A DNA stretch of 64,000 bases from contig NZ_JAJTTF010000008.1 in assembly GCF_021341785.1 (NCBI RefSeq), forward strand, positions 148,215 to 212,214. Direction: 5' to 3'. Shown piece by piece: positions 7,223 to 15,529 of the stretch (position 1 is its first letter; every line of letters begins with the position of its first letter). The DNA comes from Microbacterium sp. Au-Mic1 (GTDB lineage Bacteria; Actinomycetota; Actinomycetes; Actinomycetales; Microbacteriaceae). A program made the translations under genes and the position numbers. A model generated the notes under the pieces. The model saw nothing but the letters and a program-made list of their open reading frames with translations. It did no database searches and was not told the DNA's origin.

Positions 7223-7908
7223 TGTCCCGGATCCTGAACGTCGTCCGCCTTCAGCTCGTCAACAAGCAGACCTGGGTGTGGATCCCGCTGATCGTCCTCG
7301 GCTCCGCACTGGCGCTGTCGATCGTCATCTACGCGATGATCCCGTCCGACGGACCGAAGTACGGCGGCGCGGGCCAGGCGCCGCTCTGGTACTTCTTCGC
7401 GCTCGGCCTGCAGGCTCTGACGCTGACCTTCCCTTTCTCCCAGGCGCTGAGCGTCACACGTCGCGAGTTCTTCCTCGGCACTCTGCTCACCGCGATCGGC
7501 GGCGCGCTGCTTCTCACCGCCGTGTTCCTGCTGGGTGGCTGGATCGAGGATGTGACGCACGGCTGGGGCGTGAACGGCTACGTGTTCCGACTGCCTTGGG
7601 TCTGGGAAGGCGGTCCGCTCGCAGCGGCACTGACGTACTTCACCCTCGCCCTGTTCCTCTTCCTGGTCGGCTTCACCGGCGCCACGATCTTCAAGCGTGC
7701 CGGGGCGCTCGCGATCGCCGTCGTCGGCGTGGGAGTCGGCGCGGCGCTGGTCGGCGTCGTGTTCGTGATCACCAGGTTCGAGCTCTGGGGACAGGTGGGC
7801 GCAGGCCTCGCCGGGCTCGGCGCGCTCGGCCTGGCGCTCTGGGGCCTGGTCGCGATCGCGGTGCTCGCCGGGATCTCGTACCTGGTTCTGCGCCGCGCGA
7901 TCCCCTGA
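7222..7908 (+). CDS. ABC transporter membrane subunit
   Basis: 228 residues with about six hydrophobic segments (near 17-37, 57-77, 86-108, 129-155, 163-187, 202-224) and no other domain. It is coupled to the ATPase through a TGATG overlap, so it is the permease of the GntR-controlled exporter. The family is too divergent to name a substrate; YtrA-linked systems commonly act on peptides, lantibiotics or lipid-linked compounds (family knowledge, not shown here). A perfect bidirectional terminator follows. Confidence 0.88.
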   Translation: MSRILNVVRLQLVNKQTWVWIPLIVLGSALALSIVIYAMIPSDGPKYGGAGQAPLWYFFALGLQALTLTFPFSQALSVTRREFFLGTLLTAIGGALLLTAVFLLGGWIEDVTHGWGVNGYVFRLPWVWEGGPLAAALTYFTLALFLFLVGFTGATIFKRAGALAIAVVGVGVGAALVGVVFVITRFELWGQVGAGLAGLGALGLALWGLVAIAVLAGISYLVLRRAIP

Positions 7909-7919
7909 TCGGCGGCATG

Positions 7920-7960
7920 CAGGAGAAGGGCCCGGCCATGGCGGCCGGGCCCTTCTCCTG
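7920..7960. terminator. Perfect bidirectional terminator hairpin
   Basis: Arms 7920-7937 and 7943-7960 give an 18-bp perfect stem (core aagggcccggcc) around a 5-nt loop. It lies between the convergent permease and TetR genes and has a pyrimidine-rich exit on both strands. Confidence 0.9.
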
Positions 7961-7969
7961 TCGCCGGGT

Positions 7970-8584
7970 TCACACGCCGTATGCGGCGAAGAACATGTCG
8001 AGCGCGGTGTCGACGTGTGCGGGGATCTGCGCCGCGGGCAGAGCGGCGTCATCCCCGAGCAGCATCGCACGGTTGATCGGCTCGCCCATCACCAGCCAGT
8101 TCAGCTGCGTCGCCGCCAGCTCGGCGTCGACCGCGCGGACGAGCCCTGCCGCCTGGAGGTCTTCGACGAAGGCCGTGAGCGCGATGATCGCCCGGCGGGG
8201 ACCCCGCTCGTAGAGGGCCTCGGCGAGCTCCGGCGAACGTCGCAGCTCGCCGATCACGAGGCGGCGCAGCGCCAGGATCCGCGGCGCGAGCACGGCGCTC
8301 AGCTGCGCCACGAGCAGGTCGCGCAGGTCGCCGCGCGCGCGGGATGCGTCGGCGAATCGTGGCGCGGGTTCCAGCACCGAGGCGCTGGCCCCCTCGGTCT
8401 GCGCGGTCACGATCTCCAGGAACAGGTCGCGCTTGCTGCCGAAATGGCTGTACAACGTCTGCTTCGCGACGCCGGACTCCTGCGCGATCGAGTCCATCGT
8501 GACCGACTCGTATCCGGTCGCGAGGAACTGCCGCTCGGCCGCGGCGAGGGCCGCGGCGCGCTTGGGCTGCGAGCTCGGGCGCAT
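7970..8584 (-). CDS. TetR/AcrR-family transcriptional regulator
   Basis: 204 residues. The N-terminal helix-turn-helix (about 10-55) shows AAERQFLATGYESVTMDSIAQESGVAKQTLYSHFGSK in its usual order; the C-terminal ligand domain resembles the AefR-like type (LVIGELRRSPELAEALYERGP). The ribosome binding site reads aaggaggtgatc, complementary to the entire 16S rRNA tail, seven bases from ATG. It is divergent from a DUF1905/hydrolase pair with two related half-palindromic sites between, so it likely represses both directions. Confidence 0.92.
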   Translation of the reverse strand: MRPSSQPKRAAALAAAERQFLATGYESVTMDSIAQESGVAKQTLYSHFGSKRDLFLEIVTAQTEGASASVLEPAPRFADASRARGDLRDLLVAQLSAVLAPRILALRRLVIGELRRSPELAEALYERGPRRAIIALTAFVEDLQAAGLVRAVDAELAATQLNWLVMGEPINRAMLLGDDAALPAAQIPAHVDTALDMFFAAYGV

Positions 8585-8609
8585 CCGATCACCTCCTTGC
8601 CTAAATCAT

Positions 8610-8650
8610 ACTCGTGAGTCTAGTATCCAAAACAAGACTCATTGGTCTAG
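8610..8650. promoter_or_regulatory. Repeated operator-like sites between TetR and DUF1905 genes
   Basis: actcgtgagtctag (8610-8623) and actcattggtctag (8637-8650) agree at 11 of 14 positions, 27 bp apart. The first contains the dyad ACTC-gt-GAGT. They are likely TetR sites covering both divergent promoters. Confidence 0.5.
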
Positions 8651-8666
8651 AAAATGGAGGTGTCCC

Positions 8667-8945
8667 ATGGCAGAGAAGTCCGCCCTTCAGTTCGACGCCC
8701 GGCTCCGCGTCGCGCCCGAGGCCGCATCATGGACGGTGTTCGACGTCCCCGACTCCCGCGCGTTCTTCGGCACCGGCCGACCGGTGCGCGTGACGGGAAC
8801 CGTCGACGACCACCCCGTCGCCACCACGCTCATGCCCGTCGGCAACGGCGCCCACGTCGGCCCGGTCAAGGCCGCCACCCGCGCGGCGATCGGCAAGGCC
8901 GCCGGCGACCTCGTGCACGTGCGCCTGGACGGACCGCAGGCATGA
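8667..8945 (+). CDS. DUF1905 domain protein
   Basis: 92 residues from the ATG preceded by ggaggt. It is one small beta-barrel-like domain matching the DUF1905 pattern: ALQFDARL, GRPVRVTGTVDDHP, TTLMPVGNGAHVGPVKAATR, VRLDGP. Members are found alone or fused to YdeI-type domains; no biochemical activity is established that I can name. It overlaps the following hydrolase start (ATGATG), so the two are co-translated. Both lie behind operator-like repeats facing a TetR gene. Confidence 0.85.
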   Translation: MAEKSALQFDARLRVAPEAASWTVFDVPDSRAFFGTGRPVRVTGTVDDHPVATTLMPVGNGAHVGPVKAATRAAIGKAAGDLVHVRLDGPQA

Positions 8946-9727
8946 TGCGGGTGCGCACGGCCCTCGGCGACACGGTGGGCGTCGAGGTGCGCGGCCCCGA
9001 GGGAGGCCCCGCCGCGCTCTTCGTCCAGGGCGCCGGGCTCGAGCGCGCGGCGAACCCGACCCCGTCCGAGACGGCGCGCCTGCTCGCCGAGCGCGGCTTC
9101 AGGGCCGCCGTGCCCGATCGCGTCGGACGGGGCGACTCGTCCGCGTCCGGCCCGATCGAACTCGAGCGCGAGCTCGCCGCGATCGCCGCGGTCGCCGACG
9201 CGCTCGGCGGACCCGTCGCACTGGTCGGGCACTCCTCGGGGTGCGCGCTGGCGATGCTCGGCGCCGACCGGATCCCCGCTCTCGCCGGACTCGTGCTCTG
9301 GGAGGCACCGCTCTGGCAGTTCCCCGAGGGAGCGCCGGCGTGGTGGGCGGACGTGCGCCGGCACATCGACGCGGGCGATCTCGAGGGCGCGATCGTGAGC
9401 TACATGGTGGGCATGCCGCCCGAGTGGATCGACGAGCTGCGCACGTCACCGCAGTTCCCGGCGCTCGTGCACAGCTGGATCCCGGACGGCACCGCCCTCG
9501 CCATCGTGGAGGAGCAGTCGCCGGGCGCCTTCCTCGCCGGGCTCGCGGCCCCCGTGCTCGCGGTCGTCGGTGCGGAGACCTTCCCCGGCATGGCCGAGGC
9601 GGCCGCCGCCATCGCCGCATCGGCGGCGCACGGAACCGCGGAGGAGCTTCCCGGCGCCTGGCACGAGTGGGAGCCGAACGCGATGGCGGACCGCCTCGCC
9701 CGCCTGCTCGCCGGAGCCGTGCGCTGA
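8942..9727 (+). CDS. Alpha/beta hydrolase
   Basis: 261 residues. Alpha/beta-hydrolase fold with the oxyanion region FVQGAG (27-32), PDRVGRGDS (58-66), nucleophile elbow GHSSG (Ser98) and a C-terminal catalytic His in GAWHEW. The acid residue is probably in VVGAETF, where Glu stands where Asp is usual. It lacks a signal peptide, so it acts in the cytoplasm on an unknown ester, amide or similar bond. It is co-transcribed with the DUF1905 gene through a 4-bp overlap and is likely under the divergent TetR regulator. Confidence 0.88.
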   Translation: MMRVRTALGDTVGVEVRGPEGGPAALFVQGAGLERAANPTPSETARLLAERGFRAAVPDRVGRGDSSASGPIELERELAAIAAVADALGGPVALVGHSSGCALAMLGADRIPALAGLVLWEAPLWQFPEGAPAWWADVRRHIDAGDLEGAIVSYMVGMPPEWIDELRTSPQFPALVHSWIPDGTALAIVEEQSPGAFLAGLAAPVLAVVGAETFPGMAEAAAAIAASAAHGTAEELPGAWHEWEPNAMADRLARLLAGAVR

Positions 9728-9779
9728 GGCGGGCGCGGTACGTCCTAGCGCGGCGTCACGGAACGGCGAGAACCACGGC

Positions 9780-10556
9780 TCAGGGCACCAGGACCACGTC
9801 GTAGCCGGCCTCACGCAGGGCGCTCCGATCGCCCGGCGCGATGCCGTCGTCGGTGAGCAGCGTCGGGAACAGGTCGGATCCGCCGACCGTGGCGAACGCC
9901 GAGGCGCCGATCTTCGACGAGTCGGCGACGATCACCGCGCGCCGGGCACGGCTCGCCATCATGCGGTTCACGGCCGCCTCGCGCTCATCGTGCGTGCTCG
10001 CCATCCCCTCGGCCGACACGGCGTTCACGCCGATGAAGGCGATGTCCAGTGCGATCCCCGCGAGCAGCTGCTCCACGAACGGCCCGACGAGCTCGTAGCT
10101 GCGGGAGTGGATCACTCCGCCCGTGACCACAACCTTGATGTCGGGGCGCGTCGCGAGCTGCGCGGCGATGTTCACGGCGTTCGTGACCACCGTGAGCCCC
10201 TGATCCGCGAGGTCCTCCCTCGCGGCGAGCGCCGTCGCGATCGCGGTGGTCGTGGTGCCCCCGGAGAGTCCGACCACGGATCCGGGCGCCACGAGCGCGG
10301 ACGCGGCCTGCGCGATGCGCTCCTTCTGCGAGGTGCGCTGGTGGCTCTTGTACCGGATCGGCAGCTCGTAGGCGACGGACTGCGCCACCGCCCCGCCGTG
10401 GGTGCGGGTCAACAGGCGCCGCTCGGACAGACTGTCCAGATCCCGACGGATCGTGGCGGCCGAGGCGTCGAGGCGCTCGGCGAGCTCCTCCACGGACACG
10501 TCGCCGCGGGCGGCGAGCAGGTCGAGGATCGCCGTGAGACGGTTTGCCCGGTTCAT
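9780..10556 (-). CDS. DeoR-family sugar-phosphate regulator (AgaR-like role)
   Basis: 258 residues from the ATG at 10556; upstream codons in the same frame come from a palindromic repeat and are unlikely to be translated. The DeoR helix-turn-helix (1-55: RLTAILDLLAARGDVSVEELAERL, ASAATIRRDLDSL) is followed by the DeoR effector domain with GLSGGTTT and GVNAVSAEGMA. DeoR proteins sense phosphorylated sugars. It lies just downstream of an aldolase/kinase/ROK/SIS operon on the same strand and is probably its regulator; repeated TTTTGTCG-type sites upstream of that operon fit. The galactosamine connection is an inference from the neighbours. Confidence 0.9.
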   Translation of the reverse strand: MNRANRLTAILDLLAARGDVSVEELAERLDASAATIRRDLDSLSERRLLTRTHGGAVAQSVAYELPIRYKSHQRTSQKERIAQAASALVAPGSVVGLSGGTTTTAIATALAAREDLADQGLTVVTNAVNIAAQLATRPDIKVVVTGGVIHSRSYELVGPFVEQLLAGIALDIAFIGVNAVSAEGMASTHDEREAAVNRMMASRARRAVIVADSSKIGASAFATVGGSDLFPTLLTDDGIAPGDRSALREAGYDVVLVP

Positions 10557-10574
10557 GCGCGGACTCCGGATCCG

Positions 10575-10638
10575 GTGTTCGAAGCGCGCAAATGGCTGCA
10601 TCTCAGGCGAAGATCCGGCCATGTGCGCGCTTCGAAAC
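10575..10638. repeat. Dispersed palindrome family B, copy 1
   Basis: Arm 10575-10596 pairs with 10617-10638 with few mismatches; the core is cgaagcgcgcaaatggc. It lies between the aldolase and the DeoR gene, both on the minus strand. A second copy with a perfect 22-bp stem is at 45468-45530. Confidence 0.75.
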
Positions 10639-10665
10639 GGGAATCCGGCCCGAGGCGGAACGGCG

Positions 10666-11535
10666 TCACGACGCGTCCTGAAGGGCGAACAGCCTCAGCA
10701 GCCGTGCGGCCTCCCCGGCGACCGCGTCGCGGGCGGGCGCGAGGTACTTCCGGGAGTCGACGAGACGCGGATCCGCCTCCAGCCTCTCCCGGATCGCCCG
10801 CGTGAAGAAGCCGTTCAGGTGCGTGGAGACGTTGATCTTCGTCATGCCCGCGCGGACCGCGGCGGAGATCGCGTCATCCGGCACACCGCTGGATCCGTGC
10901 AGCACGAGCGGCACGTCGACGCCGTCCTCCCCCGCGCCGCGCAGGGCCTCGCGCAGACGTGCGATGAGGTCGAGGTCGAGCGCCGCGGTGCGGTCGGTCA
11001 TCGCGTGCGAGGAGCCGACGGCCACGGCGAGGGCGTCGACCCCGGTCTCCGCGACGAAGGCCCGAGCCTCTTGCGGATCCGTGCGCACCCCGGGGGCGTG
11101 CGCTCCGTCCTTGCCGCCCACCTCGCCGAGCTCGCCCTCGACGTACACCTCGGCGGCGTGGGCGCGTTCGACGACCTGGGCCGTGAGGGCGACGTTCTCG
11201 GCGTAGTCGAGCTTGCCGCCGTCGAACATCACGGATCCGAACCCGAGCGCGAGGGCCTCGTCCACGAGCTCGGGACGCTCGGCGTGGTCGAGGTGCACCG
11301 CGACCGGCGTCGCCGCGCGCCGGGCGACCGCCAGCGTGGCCAGCGCGATGGGCTCGAGCCCGCCGTGGTAGTCGGCGCAGTTCTGCGAGATCTGCAGGAT
11401 CACGGGCAGTTCGGCCTGTGCGGATGCGGCGACCAGCGCCTCGGCCGTCTCCAGGTGGATGACGTTGAACGCGCCGACGCCGGTGCCACGGCGGGCCGCG
11501 TCGTGCACGAGGTCGCGGGCGGAGACGAGGGTCAT
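10666..11535 (-). CDS. Class II ketose-bisphosphate aldolase (tagatose/fructose-bisphosphate type)
   Basis: 289 residues from the ATG at 11535. Zinc-dependent class II aldolase: NVIHLETAEA, HLDHAE (zinc and catalytic region), YVEGELGEVGGKDG, HGSSGV and a C-terminal KINVSTHLN phosphate-binding stretch. The length suits the GatY/KbaY/AgaY group as well as short FbaA forms. It should cleave tagatose- or fructose-1,6-bisphosphate into dihydroxyacetone phosphate and glyceraldehyde-3-phosphate. Its start overlaps the kinase stop by 4 bp. Because an SIS isomerase, a PfkB kinase and a ROK kinase precede it, I favour tagatose-bisphosphate as substrate, but the sequence alone cannot separate the two. 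Confidence 0.88.
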   Translation of the reverse strand: MTLVSARDLVHDAARRGTGVGAFNVIHLETAEALVAASAQAELPVILQISQNCADYHGGLEPIALATLAVARRAATPVAVHLDHAERPELVDEALALGFGSVMFDGGKLDYAENVALTAQVVERAHAAEVYVEGELGEVGGKDGAHAPGVRTDPQEARAFVAETGVDALAVAVGSSHAMTDRTAALDLDLIARLREALRGAGEDGVDVPLVLHGSSGVPDDAISAAVRAGMTKINVSTHLNGFFTRAIRERLEADPRLVDSRKYLAPARDAVAGEAARLLRLFALQDAS

Positions 11536-12560
11536 CGGGGGGTCCTTTCGGTGGACGGTCTGCTCAGCGCCGTCAGCGGCGGGCTGTCGACGATCAGGGC
11601 GGATTCGAGGTCGGGCCACGACGGGTGGATCTCGCCGGCGAGCGGCATCAGCACGGCGGCGGCCGACCACGCCGTCGCGCGTCGCAGCAGCACCGTCGGC
11701 TTCTTCTCACCCTGCGCCATCAGCACGGCGCACGCGGCGACGGCCGCATCGCCCGCACCGGTCGGGTTGCCGGCGAGGGGCTCGGCGAGCCGGGCGCGGA
11801 CGATCTCGTCGGAGGTGACGGCCAGCATCCCGTCCGCCCCGCGGGAGAGCAGCACCAGCGACGCGCCGCGGTGCAGCAGCTCGCACGCCCCGGCGATGGG
11901 ATCGGCGATGCCGGTCGCCTCGGCGAGCTCGGCCGCGTTGGGCTTGAGCACGGTCGCGCCGGCATCGGCGGCGGCGAGAAGCGCCGGCCCTGACGTGTCG
12001 GCGATCACGATCGCGCCGGCGTCGCGGCCGATCCGGATGAGCGACGGCAGCAGATCGTCGGGGGTTCCGGGAGGGAGCGATCCGGAGAGGACGAGGACGG
12101 GCTTGATCTTCTTCACCGCAGCACGTCCGGATGCGGATCCGGATGCGTCGACGACGTCTCGGACGGGACTCCCCGTCGCCAGCGCCCGGGCGACAGCGGC
12201 GCGGAGCGCGTCCCACTCCCGCGCGGTCGGGGCGACGCCGCGCTCGTTCACGACCGTGGTGTCGCCGAGATGCTCGTCGACGAGGGCGACGCTGCGGCGG
12301 GTCGCCCCCTGGACCGGAGTGAGTTCGTGGGGCACCCCGGACGAGGCGAGCTCCGCGGCGAACTCGTCGCCGGTCGGTCCGCCCGCGGTGGCGAGCGCGA
12401 GCACGGGGGCGCCCTGCGCGTGCGCCACCCGGGCGACGTTCAGGCCCTTGCCGCCCGCGCGGGCGACCCCGGTGTCGGCGCGATGGGTGCCGCCGGGCAC
12501 GATCCGCTCGACGTGCCAGGTGAGATCCAGCGCCGGATTCGGAGTGACGGTGACGATCAT
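11532..12560 (-). CDS. PfkB-family hexose-phosphate kinase (1-phosphofructokinase / tagatose-6-phosphate kinase type)
   Basis: 342 residues. It starts with the typical IVTVTPNPALDLT, has the GGKGLNVARV substrate motif and the catalytic GNPTGAGDA near the C-terminus. Family members (FruK, LacC) are about 310 residues; the extra length is a Ser/Gly/Ala-rich insertion near residues 139-152 (DASGSASGRAAVKK), probably a surface loop. It should phosphorylate a ketohexose phosphate at C1 or C6. It is coupled to both neighbours by 4-bp overlaps. In this operon the expected substrate is tagatose-6-phosphate (inference). Confidence 0.88.
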   Translation of the reverse strand: MIVTVTPNPALDLTWHVERIVPGGTHRADTGVARAGGKGLNVARVAHAQGAPVLALATAGGPTGDEFAAELASSGVPHELTPVQGATRRSVALVDEHLGDTTVVNERGVAPTAREWDALRAAVARALATGSPVRDVVDASGSASGRAAVKKIKPVLVLSGSLPPGTPDDLLPSLIRIGRDAGAIVIADTSGPALLAAADAGATVLKPNAAELAEATGIADPIAGACELLHRGASLVLLSRGADGMLAVTSDEIVRARLAEPLAGNPTGAGDAAVAACAVLMAQGEKKPTVLLRRATAWSAAAVLMPLAGEIHPSWPDLESALIVDSPPLTALSRPSTERTPR

Positions 12561-13591
12561 GCGAGGCTCCTCGCGCGCAGCGCCGCGCCCAGGATGCCGG
12601 CATTGCCGAGCAGCTGCGCGGGGACCAGATCCGGGATGCGGTGGAAGCTGAGGCGCGCCTTCAGGCGCGCGCGCAGCTCGTCGAACAGGGCGCCGCCTGC
12701 CCGGGAGAGCCCGCCGCCGATGATGACGGCCTGCGGCGCGACGACCGCGGTGAGCTGCGCGAGGGACAGGGCGAGCGCGTCGAGTGCGTCGTTCCAGACG
12801 GCCGCGGCGACCTCATCGCCGGTACCGGCGAGCGCGATGACCTCCTTCGCACCGTCCACCGCGATGCCGGTGCGGTCGGTGTAGCGCCGGGCGATCGCTC
12901 CCGCCGAGGCGATGGCCTCAAGGCAGCCCCGCGCACCGCACGGGCAGAGCGGCTCGTCTGCGACCGGCGAGTGGCCGACCTCACCGGCGTAGCCGCCCGA
13001 CGTGAAGGGCACTCCGCCCAGCAGCAGCGCCCCGGCGATCCCGGTGCCGATGATCAGCACGATCGAGTCCGGATAGGGGCGCGCGCCGCCGAGCACGTGC
13101 TCGGCCCAGCCGCCGGTGCGCACGTCGTGGTCGAAGGCGACGGGCAGGCCGAACGCCTCCTCCGCGAGGGCGCGGATCGGGGCGTCCCGCCAGCCCATGT
13201 TGCTGGCGAACACGCCGATCCCGGCCACCTCGTCGACGATGCCCGGCACGACCAGCCCCACCGCGACCGGATCCACCTCGGGATGCTCCTCGCGCAGCTG
13301 CGCCCCGAGCTCGACCAGGCGTTCGATGAGCCGCTCCGGCAGGTCGGCCCCGGGGTCGGGCGTCGGCGTGCGGCGCAGCCCGAGCATGGCGCCGTCGGCG
13401 TCGAACAGAGCCGACTTGATGTCGGTGCCGCCCACGTCGAACGCGAGCACGGGTGCGCCGGCACTGAGCTCCGCGGCCTCTGCAAGGAGGTCTCCGGAGG
13501 CATCGGCGATCACGTCGGGCACGGCGCGGGCAGCCTCGGCCGCTTCATGCGCGCGGATGTTCACCGCGACACCGTCGTCAGGGGTGGTCAT
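12557..13591 (-). CDS. ROK-family sugar kinase
   Basis: 344 residues with an unusual N-terminal extension of about 48 residues before the ATP-binding motif AFDVGGTDIKSALFD. The catalytic region is NMGWRDAPI...DHDVRTGG, with GEVGH and the structural zinc site CPCGARGCLE. There is no helix-turn-helix, so this is a kinase rather than a NagC-type repressor. It should phosphorylate an aminosugar or hexose at C6 in the cytoplasm; from context N-acetylgalactosamine or galactosamine is a candidate. It overlaps the downstream kinase by 4 bp and lies 9 bp after the SIS gene. Confidence 0.9.
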   Translation of the reverse strand: MTTPDDGVAVNIRAHEAAEAARAVPDVIADASGDLLAEAAELSAGAPVLAFDVGGTDIKSALFDADGAMLGLRRTPTPDPGADLPERLIERLVELGAQLREEHPEVDPVAVGLVVPGIVDEVAGIGVFASNMGWRDAPIRALAEEAFGLPVAFDHDVRTGGWAEHVLGGARPYPDSIVLIIGTGIAGALLLGGVPFTSGGYAGEVGHSPVADEPLCPCGARGCLEAIASAGAIARRYTDRTGIAVDGAKEVIALAGTGDEVAAAVWNDALDALALSLAQLTAVVAPQAVIIGGGLSRAGGALFDELRARLKARLSFHRIPDLVPAQLLGNAGILGAALRARSLA

Positions 13592-13600
13592 CGCCGGCGC

Positions 13601-14515
13601 TCAGTCCTCGAGGATGACCGAACGGGTGAGGTTGCGCGGCTCGTCGGGGTTGAGCCCCTTGGCGAGCGCGCGGTCGAGGGCGACGCGGTGCAGGCGTGCG
13701 AGGTCGGCCATCGGGTCGATCGGGTGCTGCACCCAGCGTCCGCCGGTTGCGGCGACCTGCGCATCCAGCCCCTCGGGCGCGGCACCGAACTGCCACGTGA
13801 TGCGACCGGGCGCGGCGATGGCGATCGGGCCGTGACGGTAGTCCATAGACGGGTACGACTCGGTCCACGACTGCGACGACTCGCGCATCTTCAGTGCAGC
13901 CTCGTGTGCGAGGCCGATCGTCCAGCCGCGCCCGAGGAAGGTGTGCTGCTCGGCGCCCGCGAGGGTCGGATCCACATCGGCGAGCGCGGTGCGGGCATCG
14001 GCGACGGCACCGGTGAGGTCCTCACCGAGCGAGGCGCGGAAGAGCGCGAGCGCGGTGGTCGCGAATCGGGTCTGCACGACGGACTGCTCGTCGGCGAACG
14101 GCAGCAGGATCGCGTCATCGACCATGCTCACCAACGGCGAGGTCTCGTCGCCGATCACGCCGATGATGCGCGGGGCGGATCCGGAACCAGTGAGCTCGTC
14201 GACGAGCTCGAGCACCTCGGTGGTCGTGCCGGAGCGGGTCAGGGCGACGACGGCGTCATAGCCGCGGTCCATGAACGCCTCGCTCGCCGCGTAGGCGTCG
14301 GTGATGCCGAAGCCCGCACGCTCGCGCAGGGCGGCGTAGGACTGGGCCATGAACCAGGAGGTGCCGCAGCCGATCACGGCGACGCGCTGCCCCTTCGCCG
14401 GCAGCAGGGCCTGCTCGGCCGTCATGCCGGCCGCGCGCTCCCACATCTCGGGCTGCGAGTCGAGCTCGGCGCGCATGTGGGCGCCGGGGGCGAGATTCTC
14501 GTTCGGGTCGGTCAT
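13601..14515 (-). CDS. SIS-domain sugar-phosphate isomerase/deaminase (AgaS-like)
   Basis: 304 residues from the ATG at 14515. Two tandem SIS folds: the first has GCGTSWFMAQ and LTRSGTTTEV (phosphate binding), the second FLGRGWTIGLAHEAALKMRE. It lacks the glutaminase domain of GlmS, so it fits AgaS/AgaI-like deaminating isomerases, which convert galactosamine-6-phosphate to tagatose-6-phosphate plus ammonia. It is the first gene of the operon SIS-ROK-PfkB-aldolase. Two DeoR-like sites lie upstream. No N-acetylgalactosamine-6-phosphate deacetylase or sugar transporter is present nearby. Confidence 0.87.
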   Translation of the reverse strand: MTDPNENLAPGAHMRAELDSQPEMWERAAGMTAEQALLPAKGQRVAVIGCGTSWFMAQSYAALRERAGFGITDAYAASEAFMDRGYDAVVALTRSGTTTEVLELVDELTGSGSAPRIIGVIGDETSPLVSMVDDAILLPFADEQSVVQTRFATTALALFRASLGEDLTGAVADARTALADVDPTLAGAEQHTFLGRGWTIGLAHEAALKMRESSQSWTESYPSMDYRHGPIAIAAPGRITWQFGAAPEGLDAQVAATGGRWVQHPIDPMADLARLHRVALDRALAKGLNPDEPRNLTRSVILED

Positions 14516-14561
14516 GCGTCCTCCTCGGCGGGCTCCGGTCGCATTGAATGCGCGACCTTGC

Positions 14562-14625
14562 TCGATCTTACGACAAAACACGCACTTTCCATCACCTCTT
14601 CAGGAAATCGATCCTCCGACAAAAC
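14562..14625. promoter_or_regulatory. Two DeoR-type operator repeats upstream of the SIS operon
   Basis: tcgatcttacgacaaaac (14562-14579) and tcgatcctccgacaaaac (14608-14625) differ at two positions and are 46 bp apart. On the minus strand they read GTTTTGTCG, resembling the T-rich half-sites of DeoR regulators. TAAGAT inside the first could be the -10 of the minus-strand operon. The rest of the 14516-14703 gap shows nothing else. Confidence 0.65.
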
Positions 14626-14703
14626 CTGAATGACACTAGGCTTTCCTCACTCGAAACCTTAACGTCGTACGGCTTTCGATGCCCATCCATCAAAGGAGAT
14701 GAC

Positions 14704-15468
14704 ATGCCCGATCTTTCCCGTCGCACCGCCCTGCTCTCGCTCGGAGGCGCCGCTCTCGCCGGCACGCTCGCCGTCACGGGTGCTGCCCCTGCGAACGCCG
14801 TCGCCCAGGGTGCGCAGCCCAACCGCACCGTCACGGTCTACCTGGTCCGCCACGGCAAGACGTGGCTGAACCAGGCCGGCCGGATCCAGGGCTGGTCCGA
14901 CTCCCCGCTCACGGACGCGGGCGTCGCGACGGCGGCGAACGTCGGCCGCAACCTGGCGGCTGAGATCGGCGGGTTCGACGCCGCCTACTCCGCCGACATG
15001 ATCCGCCACTTCCAGACCGCGAGCGGCATCCTCGCCGCCGCGGGTTCGTCACTCACGCCCACGCGGGTCGCCGGCCTGCGCGAGGTCTCATACGGAGGCT
15101 GGGAGGGGGAGAAGCAGTCCACCGCGTTCCCGCAGCTCGCCGCCGCAGGGCCGCTGGACACGCTCACGCACATCATCGATGCCTTCGTCGCGAGCAACCC
15201 CGACAAGACGCTGCCCACCGAGACCTGGGCGCAGGTCGCCGCTCGCATGAACGACGCGCTCACCGCCGCGGCCACCGACCGAACGATGCCGATGCGCCAT
15301 GGGGGGAAGATCCTCGCCGTCTCCAGCGGCATGTCGATCACCTGCCTGCTCGAGTCGCTCGGCGCCACCGTGCCCGCGCCGCTGGAGAACGGCGCGGTCA
15401 ACGTCCTCAGCTACGCGAAGGGCGCCTGGACCGTGCAGTCGGTGAACGACACGAGCTACGCGGGCTGA
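14704..15468 (+). CDS. Tat-exported histidine phosphatase
   Basis: 254 residues from the ATG following aaaggag. The N-terminus is a twin-arginine signal (SRRTALLSLGG, hydrophobic core, cleavage likely after APANA about residue 36). The mature part is a histidine phosphatase: phospho-His motif LVRHGKT, RIQGWSDSPLT, a YSADMIRHFQTA proton-donor region, REVSYGGWEGE, but the second catalytic His is not obvious in VSSGMSITCL. It should act outside the membrane on a phosphomonoester. A cytoplasmic relative with the same RIQGWSD motif is encoded at 30776. Confidence 0.87.
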   Translation: MPDLSRRTALLSLGGAALAGTLAVTGAAPANAVAQGAQPNRTVTVYLVRHGKTWLNQAGRIQGWSDSPLTDAGVATAANVGRNLAAEIGGFDAAYSADMIRHFQTASGILAAAGSSLTPTRVAGLREVSYGGWEGEKQSTAFPQLAAAGPLDTLTHIIDAFVASNPDKTLPTETWAQVAARMNDALTAAATDRTMPMRHGGKILAVSSGMSITCLLESLGATVPAPLENGAVNVLSYAKGAWTVQSVNDTSYAG

Positions 15469-15529
15469 GCTCCGCGCACCGAGGCCGTCGACTGCGGCGC
15501 GTCCTGCATGCCGTGCGATGCGATCGCGT

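Noticed and set aside
9728..9779. Terminator between the hydrolase and DeoR genes
   Set aside because: No stem longer than about 5 bp could be drawn in the 52-bp gap.
10557..10622. Longer N-terminus of the DeoR protein (22 extra residues)
   Set aside because: The extra codons come from the family B palindrome and the next ATG begins exactly at the conserved DeoR helix-turn-helix.
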